Source: a virus. Taken from it: a stretch of 43,014 nucleotides of DNA. The translations under genes and the position numbers were made by a program. The stretch covers positions 1 to 43,014 of the IMG/VR virus record IMGVR_UViG_3300004369_000559; one strand, written 5' to 3'. The notes beneath the pieces were generated by a model, which saw nothing but the letters and a program-made list of their open reading frames with translations, searched no databases and had not been told where the DNA came from. Positions 30,939 through 36,384 of this stretch are shown here, piece by piece. Position 1 is the first letter of the stretch. Each line of letters begins with the position of its first letter.

Positions 30939-31012
30939 GCGGATGTCGTATAAAAGTAATATGATAGGTTTCCAACCTGTAGAAGATTGGGCAGTACAAT
31001 CCATCCGCTCCA
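30939..31012 (+). tRNA. Degenerate tRNA-Gly (UCC), CCA encoded
   Basis: Acceptor GCGGATG (30939-30945) pairs with CATCCGC (31002-31008); discriminator T and an encoded CCA follow (31010-31012). The D stem is GTAT/ATAT with loop AAAAGTA, lacking the conserved GG. Anticodon stem ATAGG/CCTGT holds loop TTTCCAA, anticodon TCC (30971-30973). The variable loop is 4 nt. The T stem GATTG/CAATC closes loop GGCAGTA in place of the usual TTCRANY. All stems pair (three G-U or T-G), so it is not random decay, but the D-loop/T-loop tertiary contacts would be altered. It could be a specialised or decaying glycine tRNA reading GGA. Confidence 0.6.
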
Positions 31013-31042
31013 AAACAAACAATGAATAGGAGTGAATATATA

Positions 31043-31714
31043 ATGAACTTGTCAACTGACACGATAGCGATGTTAAAAAATTTTTCTGATATTAATCAGC
31101 AAATTTTAATTACGCCAGGAAATAAAATACAAACTATTTCCAATATGAGAAATATTTTAGCAGAGGCTGAAATAAAAGAAAAATTTGATAGCGAATTTGC
31201 TATCCATGATTTACCACAACTTTTGAGATCGTTGGATTTATTTAAAAATCCTGAACTTAAATTTAATGGTGGATCTTCAATGACGATTAGTGATTCTAAT
31301 TCTAAAAATAGTAGCAAAATAGTTAAGTACTTTTTTTCTGAAAAAAGCTCGGTATTTAAACCGACCAAAATTAATATGCCTGATAAACATGTTACATTTA
31401 CATTAAAAAATGATGACTTAGTAGAATTGCACAAAGGCGTTTCTACTTTAAATTTGCCAGATGTTGTAGTAACAGGTGATGGTACAAATATCAAATTAAT
31501 TGCTACTGATAGAAAAAATAAAACTTCAAATGAAGTGGCTATTACAATAGGACAATCAGATATTAAGTTTAATGCTTACTTTAAATCAGAAAACTTTAAA
31601 ATGATACCAGATGATTACGATGTAGGAATAAGTAAAGAAAGAATATCTAGTTTCATATCCAAAGGTAAAAACGTACAATATTGGATCGCATTAGAACCTG
31701 ATAGCACTTTTTAA
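31043..31714 (+). CDS. gp45: Sliding clamp gp45
   Basis: This trimeric processivity clamp serves DNA polymerase gp43 and is also the activator of late transcription with gp55. The ATG at 31043 is chosen over one at 31022 because TAGGAG lies 10 nt upstream and the start M-N-L-S-T-D-T-I-A-M-L-K-N-F matches T4 gp45 (M-K-L-S-K-D-T-T-A-L-L-K-N-F). It gives 223 residues (T4: 228). The tRNA-like gene lies directly upstream and probably shares its early promoter. The C-terminus ends in the usual beta strand region, W-I-A-L-E-P-D-S. Confidence 0.92.
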   Translation: MNLSTDTIAMLKNFSDINQQILITPGNKIQTISNMRNILAEAEIKEKFDSEFAIHDLPQLLRSLDLFKNPELKFNGGSSMTISDSNSKNSSKIVKYFFSEKSSVFKPTKINMPDKHVTFTLKNDDLVELHKGVSTLNLPDVVVTGDGTNIKLIATDRKNKTSNEVAITIGQSDIKFNAYFKSENFKMIPDDYDVGISKERISSFISKGKNVQYWIALEPDSTF

Positions 31715-31746
31715 ATATAAAATTTAAATTTTTAATAGTGCATACC

Positions 31747-31770
31747 TGATTCAAAAAATTTATTGAATCA
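31747..31770 (+). promoter_or_regulatory. Hairpin in the gp44 leader
   Basis: TGATTCAA (31747-31754) pairs perfectly with TTGAATCA (31763-31770) around an 8-nt AT loop, in the 104-nt gap between gp45 and gp44. There is no T run, so it is not an obvious terminator; it may affect gp44 translation, for example as a RegA-type target. Confidence 0.5.
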
Positions 31771-31818
31771 ATTAGAAAACAAGTTTAACAACTTATTATA
31801 TAATGAAAGAGGTGAAAA

Positions 31819-32769
31819 ATGGAAGACAAAATATTTCTTTGGACAGAAAAATATAGACCTAAGACAATAGAAGACTGTATTCTACCAGATGAAACAAAAA
31901 ATACTTTTCTAGAGTTTCTATCAAAAAAAGAATTACCAAATATGTTATTATCTGGTACCGCTGGTACTGGTAAGACAACTGTTGCTCGTGCTTTATGCGA
32001 TCAATTAGATTTAGATTATATTATAATTAATGGTTCAGATGAAGGCCGACAAATAGATACTTTGAGATATAAAGTAAAAAATTTTGCGACAACCGTTTCT
32101 TTCAATATAAATTCTAAACACAAAGTAGTTATTATAGATGAAGCTGATTATATGAACGCCGAATCAGTACAACCTGCTTTGAGAAATTTCATAGAAAGTT
32201 TTTATAATAATTGTAGATTTATATTTACTTGTAATTATAAACACAAAATCATACCAGCTTTACATAGTCGTTGTACCGTAATCGATTTCAAAGTTTCTAA
32301 TGGCCAGGTTAAAAAGACGGCTCTTGCGTTTATGGAACGTACGGAAACTATTTTAAAAGAAGAAAAGATTGAATATGATAAAAACATATTAGCTCAATTA
32401 ATTGAAAAACATTATCCGGATTTTCGTAGAACTATAAATGAACTTCAAAGGTATTCTGTACGTGGTAAGATTGACAGTGGTATTTTATTTAATCTAAAAG
32501 AAACCGACTATAAAAATCTTATGAGTTACCTAAAAAGTAAAGAGTTTGATAGTATGAGAAAGTGGGTGGTAAATCATTTAGATATGGATTCTACGGACCT
32601 ATTCAGAGGTGTATACGATAGTCTACGTCAAAACCTAGAACCCAAATCTGTGCCTCAAGCAATATTAATAATAGCTGGTTATCAATACAAAGCTGCTTTT
32701 GTGGCAGACCATGAGATCAATACAATAGCTTGTTTAACTGAAATCATGGCCAACTGTAAGTTTAAATGA
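31819..32769 (+). CDS. gp44: Clamp loader large subunit gp44
   Basis: This AAA+ ATPase forms the 4:1 loader with gp62 and opens gp45 onto DNA. It has 316 residues (T4: 319). The N-terminus F-L-W-T-E-K-Y-R-P-K-T-I-E-D-C is the family start. Walker A is G-T-A-G-T-G-K-T (46-53), Walker B V-V-I-I-D-E-A-D (103-110), the arginine finger region L-H-S-R-C about 153-157. A GAGGTG ribosome-binding segment precedes the ATG. Its stop overlaps the next gene (ATGA), which separates it from gp62, unlike T4 where 44 and 62 are adjacent. Confidence 0.95.
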   Translation: MEDKIFLWTEKYRPKTIEDCILPDETKNTFLEFLSKKELPNMLLSGTAGTGKTTVARALCDQLDLDYIIINGSDEGRQIDTLRYKVKNFATTVSFNINSKHKVVIIDEADYMNAESVQPALRNFIESFYNNCRFIFTCNYKHKIIPALHSRCTVIDFKVSNGQVKKTALAFMERTETILKEEKIEYDKNILAQLIEKHYPDFRRTINELQRYSVRGKIDSGILFNLKETDYKNLMSYLKSKEFDSMRKWVVNHLDMDSTDLFRGVYDSLRQNLEPKSVPQAILIIAGYQYKAAFVADHEINTIACLTEIMANCKFK

Positions 32770-33314
32770 TAACTCCTTGTATATATTTTATATTAGATAC
32801 AGGCACTAATAAAGTTAAACTTGGATTTGCTTCAGATTTAGAAAAAAGACTTGTAGCATTAAGTACAGGCGCCCCTAGTGAATTAATTGTAATTGCCACC
32901 ATTTCTTGTTTAGAACAACAAAAAAATAGTGAAGAAAAAAAAGCTCATAATTATTTTAAAAAATACAAATCAAAAAATAAACATAATAGAGAATGGTTTG
33001 AACCGGAAATATTACCTTTTATTCCCGCTTATGTTAAAGAAAGAAAAGGCGTATTAATTGATGAAAATAATTCTTTAAACAATAAAAAATCTAAAAAGGT
33101 AGAAGATAGATTTGTAATCAATACATTATGGGGTCCTGAAACATTAGAAAGAAAGATACCTAGATGTTATTTTTTTACAGATCAAAATGCTGACCTTTTA
33201 ACTTACGCCGGAATAAATGAAAGATATCGAACAATATCTTGGAAGAGCAAAAGAATACATATATCAAAAAAATTTCACGATATAATGTCGCAATTAAGAA
33301 AAGAAGGATATTAA
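32766..33314 (+). CDS. GIY-YIG-type (MUG113/T5orf172-like) nuclease domain protein
   Basis: 182 residues. The N-terminal domain reads C-I-Y-F-I-L-D...K-V-K-L-G-F-A-S-D-L-E-K-R-L-V-A-L-S-T-G-A-P-S-E-L (about 5-40), then E-x-x-A-H-N-Y-F-K-K-Y and N-R-E-W-F-E-P (about 58-80). This is the pattern of the MUG113/T5orf172 branch of GIY-YIG nucleases. The C-terminal 80 residues are unrelated and basic. It is translationally coupled to gp44 (ATGA) and lies 3 nt before gp62, inserted between the two clamp-loader genes. A homing or host-DNA role is possible; the regular GIY-YIG branch used by homing enzymes looks different. Confidence 0.7.
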   Translation: MITPCIYFILDTGTNKVKLGFASDLEKRLVALSTGAPSELIVIATISCLEQQKNSEEKKAHNYFKKYKSKNKHNREWFEPEILPFIPAYVKERKGVLIDENNSLNNKKSKKVEDRFVINTLWGPETLERKIPRCYFFTDQNADLLTYAGINERYRTISWKSKRIHISKKFHDIMSQLRKEGY

Positions 33315-33317
33315 TAA

Positions 33318-33710
33318 GTGTACGAATTGAAAGATTATTTAAAAGCTATTAACGAATCAAAAGAGAATCTATTGGACACTACTGATATTGCCTGGACTAA
33401 AAAATATCCACCATATATAATAAACAAGTGTTTATCTCAATATGTCGATACACTTCCACATGCAAATGAAATGAACGGGTACCACTTCTTGGATAAAGAT
33501 ATACAATTTACCTTTTTACTAAATAGTATTAGACCAAAAAAACGATTTGGAGGAAGATGGTTAGCACCTCAAAAACTTAATGATTTGGGGATGATTAAAG
33601 AGTATTATGGATATAGCAACGAAAAAGCGAGGCAAGCTTTACAAATTTTAACAACAGAACAAATATCTAAAATTAAACAAGCCACATACAAAGGCGGGAG
33701 AAGTAAATGA
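33318..33710 (+). CDS. gp62: Clamp loader small subunit gp62
   Basis: This is the single small subunit of the gp44/gp62 loader. It has 130 residues from a GTG start, shorter than T4 gp62 (187) but typical of marine T4-like phages. Segments Y-E-L-K-D-Y-L-K-A-I-N, W-T-K-K-Y-P-P-Y-I-I-N-K-C-L-S and D-K-D-I-Q-F-T-F-L-L-N-S-I-R-P-K-K-R-F-G-G-R-W match the family core. It lies 3 nt after the GIY-YIG gene, and its stop overlaps the regA start (ATGA). Confidence 0.9.
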   Translation: MYELKDYLKAINESKENLLDTTDIAWTKKYPPYIINKCLSQYVDTLPHANEMNGYHFLDKDIQFTFLLNSIRPKKRFGGRWLAPQKLNDLGMIKEYYGYSNEKARQALQILTTEQISKIKQATYKGGRSK

Positions 33711-34162
33711 ATGAAGAAATAAATTGGTCGCAAGACTTGATGTTGGAGGTAACCTTAAATAAACCAGACGATTTTTTAAAAGTTAGAGAGACACTTACGA
33801 GAATTGGTATTTCAAGTAGAAAAGAAAAAATACTTTTCCAGTCTTGTCATATACTACATAAACAAGGCAAGTATTACATAGTACATTTTAAAGAGTTATT
33901 TGCTTTAGATGGTAAAAAAGCAACTCTTAATAATAATGATATACAACGAAGAAATACGATTTCTAATTTACTACAAGATTGGAAATTAATAGATATTGTT
34001 AATAAAGAATTAACCATAACAAATAAAGCGCCATTATCACAAATTAAAGTATTACCGTTTAAAGAAAAAAAAGATTGGATTTTATCCGCTAAATATAATA
34101 TAGGTAAAAAATTAGTTAAAGAAGAAAGCACTGATACTGATAATGCAAATACCGAAATTTAA
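33707..34162 (+). CDS. regA: Translational repressor RegA
   Basis: RegA binds initiation regions of early mRNAs, including those of replication genes, and blocks their translation. The core is nearly identical in pattern to T4 RegA: L-N-K-P-D-D-F-L-K-V-R-E-T-L-T-R-I-G-I, L-F-Q-S-C-H-I-L-H-K-Q-G-K-Y-Y-I-V-H-F-K-E-L-F and R-R-N-T-I-S-N-L-L-Q-D-W. It has 151 residues (T4: 122); the extra length is a basic/acidic C-terminal tail. It overlaps gp62 by 4 nt and the RimK-like gene by 20 nt. Confidence 0.94.
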   Translation: MNEEINWSQDLMLEVTLNKPDDFLKVRETLTRIGISSRKEKILFQSCHILHKQGKYYIVHFKELFALDGKKATLNNNDIQRRNTISNLLQDWKLIDIVNKELTITNKAPLSQIKVLPFKEKKDWILSAKYNIGKKLVKEESTDTDNANTEI

Positions 34163-35651
34163 AGATTTTATTATTGAACAAAATACAGAACGTAAGGATA
34201 ATCCAATTACGGTTGCGATTATTACGAAATCAAATCCTAATATCAAAAAACAAAAAGCTGGCGAAACACCTAAAAAAGAACGTACTATTTCTTTTATAGA
34301 AAACGCTTGTGAAAAACGAGGTTTTAAATGTGTTATCATCAATACAAAACACGCTATCATCACAGGTAAAGATGAAGAAAAAAATACACTTACAGTTTAT
34401 AACTTTGACGGTAAAGATAGCGAACACACCTTTGTAGGTAAAGATACTGTTTGTATTACACGAGCAGGTTCAATAGAAGACGAAGCTGGTCTATCATTAA
34501 TATCAGCATTTCAAAACTCATCAGCGTTTATGTTAAACACAAGGTCGGCTATGTTGACTTGTGATAACAAATTAACAACAGCGTTACTATTTGAAAAGTT
34601 TGGTATACCTACACCAAAAACTGCCTTTGTTTCTAATGAAAAAAACTTAGATGACGCATTAAAATTAGTCGGTGGTAAGTTTCCAGTTATATTAAAAACA
34701 CTAACAGGTACACAAGGTATTGGAGTTGTAAAAGTAGAAAGTTATGAAAACCTTGTATCTACTGTACAAGCATTATGGAATCACGATGCCGAAGTATTAT
34801 TACAAGAGTTTATGGAAGTACCTTTTGATATAAGAACTTTTGTAGTAGATAATAAGATATTTGCTTCCACAAAAAGAATACACTCTAAAGAAGATTTTAG
34901 ATCCAATATTCATAGAGGTGGTACAGCAGAACCATATAAGTTAAATGAAGAAGAAATGGAAATTATTTTAAAAGCAAGTAGAGTTTCAAAGGCATATCTT
35001 GTAGGGGTTGACCATATTGTTTATAAAGGTAAACCTTACGTATTAGAAGTAAATGGTAGTCCAGGTACAGGTGCTAATTATATGTCATATACATATGAAG
35101 ATTATTATTCAGATGCACAAGCTTCTAAATCAATTACAGGCGAAAAATTAGTAGATAATTTAATTAAATGGGTTTCAAAAAGAAGTCATTGGGATAGACA
35201 GGCCGCTAGTGAATGTGGTTGGTTAGAAACTGTAGAATTAAATGACATAGGAAAAGTCAGAGCAAAATTTGACACAGGTAATGGTACAAAAGCTTGTGCT
35301 TTACACGCAGATGAAATTTTAGAAGACAGTAAATCAACAATTAAATGGAAATATAATGGTAAAACTTTTTCTAAACCAAGACACGGCACAAGTGAAGTGT
35401 ATAGAGCAAATGCTGATGGTGAAGAACCTTCTGAAACAAGACCTACAGTATTATTAGATTTAACATTTAACGGATTTACATATAAAGATATAGAAGTAGG
35501 TTTAGACGCAAGACCAAGATCAGGCTCAGACTTATTAATTAATAGAGATTTAATGCGACAGATGAATGTAAGTGTTAACCCTAACAGAACATTTGTATTA
35601 AGTAAAAAGTTAAAACCGGTTGATAAACAAGAAGAACAAGAACAAGAATAA
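34143..35651 (+). CDS. RimK-type ATP-grasp ligase fused to an aspartic-protease-like domain
   Basis: 502 residues with two parts. Residues about 1-350 form a RimK-like ATP-grasp enzyme: N-K-L-T-T-A-L-L-F-E-K-F-G-I-P-T-P-K-T, P-V-I-L-K-T-L-T-G-T-Q-G-I-G-V, L-L-Q-E-F-M-E-V-P-F-D-I-R-T-F-V-V and L-E-V-N-G-S-P-G (metal and ATP site). Residues about 365-485 match the small protease usually encoded beside RimK (ATP-dependent zinc protease family, retropepsin-like), with F-D-T-G-N-G (D377), A-L-H-A-D, and G-L-D-A-R-P-R-S-G-S-D-L-L-I-N-R. RimK adds glutamates to ribosomal protein S6; the phage substrate is unknown. The fusion is clear in a single frame. Confidence 0.85.
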   Translation: MQIPKFKDFIIEQNTERKDNPITVAIITKSNPNIKKQKAGETPKKERTISFIENACEKRGFKCVIINTKHAIITGKDEEKNTLTVYNFDGKDSEHTFVGKDTVCITRAGSIEDEAGLSLISAFQNSSAFMLNTRSAMLTCDNKLTTALLFEKFGIPTPKTAFVSNEKNLDDALKLVGGKFPVILKTLTGTQGIGVVKVESYENLVSTVQALWNHDAEVLLQEFMEVPFDIRTFVVDNKIFASTKRIHSKEDFRSNIHRGGTAEPYKLNEEEMEIILKASRVSKAYLVGVDHIVYKGKPYVLEVNGSPGTGANYMSYTYEDYYSDAQASKSITGEKLVDNLIKWVSKRSHWDRQAASECGWLETVELNDIGKVRAKFDTGNGTKACALHADEILEDSKSTIKWKYNGKTFSKPRHGTSEVYRANADGEEPSETRPTVLLDLTFNGFTYKDIEVGLDARPRSGSDLLINRDLMRQMNVSVNPNRTFVLSKKLKPVDKQEEQEQE

Positions 35652-35653
35652 CA

Positions 35654-35682
35654 TTGACATTTTATAGTTAATATGTTAAGAT
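35654..35682 (+). promoter_or_regulatory. Early sigma70-type promoter for the 35712-36343 genes
   Basis: -35 TTGACA (35654-35659), 17 nt, TGT extension, -10 TAAGAT (35677-35682). The predicted +1 is about 35689, with a leader of about 23 nt containing AGGAG before the ATG at 35712. Confidence 0.75.
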
Positions 35683-35711
35683 TAAGTAACATAAGTAAAT
35701 AGGAGAAAATT

Positions 35712-36017
35712 ATGGAAGAAGTGAAAATATTAAGACTATCTACAGGCGAAGATGTAATTGCTAAGGTAGAAGAAAACGACCAAGGGGTAAGTTTAAAGAA
35801 CCCATTTGTAATCATACCACAACAAAAAGCACCAGGACAACCAGTACACTTAATGATGTCACTGTATAATGCCTTTGGTAAAAAAGATACTGTCACAATA
35901 TCTAGAGATAAAATAATATTTATGACAGAACCTAAAGATGAAATAAGATCATCTTATCAAACAAATACAAGCTCAATTATAACAAAGAACAAAAAACTCA
36001 TAACAGAAGCGTTGTGA
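35712..36017 (+). CDS. Sm-like small beta protein, paralogue of the protein at 17652
   Basis: 101 residues, beginning M-E-E-V-K-I-L-R-L-S-T-G-E-D-V-I-A-K-V, followed by N-P-F-V-I-I-P, then V-T-I-S-R-D-K-I-I-F-M-T-E-P. The strand order and the L-x-x-G-E/D-x-I core match the 145-residue protein at 17652-18089, without its acidic tail. The pattern is that of Sm/Hfq-like barrels, which commonly bind RNA; this is inferred. It has its own early promoter and an AGGAG Shine-Dalgarno, and its stop overlaps the ferredoxin start (GTGA). Confidence 0.65.
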   Translation: MEEVKILRLSTGEDVIAKVEENDQGVSLKNPFVIIPQQKAPGQPVHLMMSLYNAFGKKDTVTISRDKIIFMTEPKDEIRSSYQTNTSSIITKNKKLITEAL

Positions 36018-36343
36018 TAACTGTAAATTTTATACGGACAAATAATGAAAAAGTCCAAGTAAAAATACCTGAAGGCTGGACTATAATGGAAGCCGCTAGA
36101 GAGGCTATGTTAGAAGAAATTCCTGCCGTTTGTGGTGGTTGTTGTGCATGTGGAACTTGTCACGTGTATGTTAATAATGCCTGGATTGACAAATTAGATA
36201 AAATAGATTATAATACTGCTGAACAAGAATTATTAGAATACGAAAAGGGTTATAAAAAAGGAATTAGTAGATTAGGTTGTCAGATAATGTTAACAAAAGA
36301 ACTTGACGGTATAACTTTACATTTACTCGATGAAGAACTTTGA
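36014..36343 (+). CDS. Adrenodoxin-type 2Fe-2S ferredoxin
   Basis: 109 residues from a GTG that overlaps the previous stop. The cluster ligands fit C-x5-C-x2-C...C: C40, C46, C49 and C89, within V-C-G-G-C-C-A-C-G-T-C and R-L-G-C-Q. Two extra cysteines (C43, C44) lie inside the loop, which is unusual. The N-terminal beta-grasp strands (V-N-F-I-R...V-Q-V-K-I-P-E-G-W-T) and the long acidic helix D-Y-N-T-A-E-Q-E-L-L-E-Y-E match the adrenodoxin branch. It may feed electrons to a phage or host oxygenase or reductase; no reductase is in this window. DNA polymerase follows after 41 nt. Confidence 0.88.
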   Translation: MITVNFIRTNNEKVQVKIPEGWTIMEAAREAMLEEIPAVCGGCCACGTCHVYVNNAWIDKLDKIDYNTAEQELLEYEKGYKKGISRLGCQIMLTKELDGITLHLLDEEL

Positions 36344-36384
36344 ACAAAGAAGAAAAAACCAAGAAGATAGTGAAGGTAAGTTAA

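Noticed and set aside
30861-30953. 30-codon ORF directly after the Mom-like gene
   Set aside because: It runs over the early promoter and into the tRNA-like fold; the promoter and tRNA explain the sequence better.
35186-35896. 236-codon minus-strand ORF
   Set aside because: It lies antisense to the RimK-like fusion and the Sm-like gene, both with clear motifs; its low-complexity Ser/Leu/Phe composition is the usual shadow of an AT-rich coding strand.
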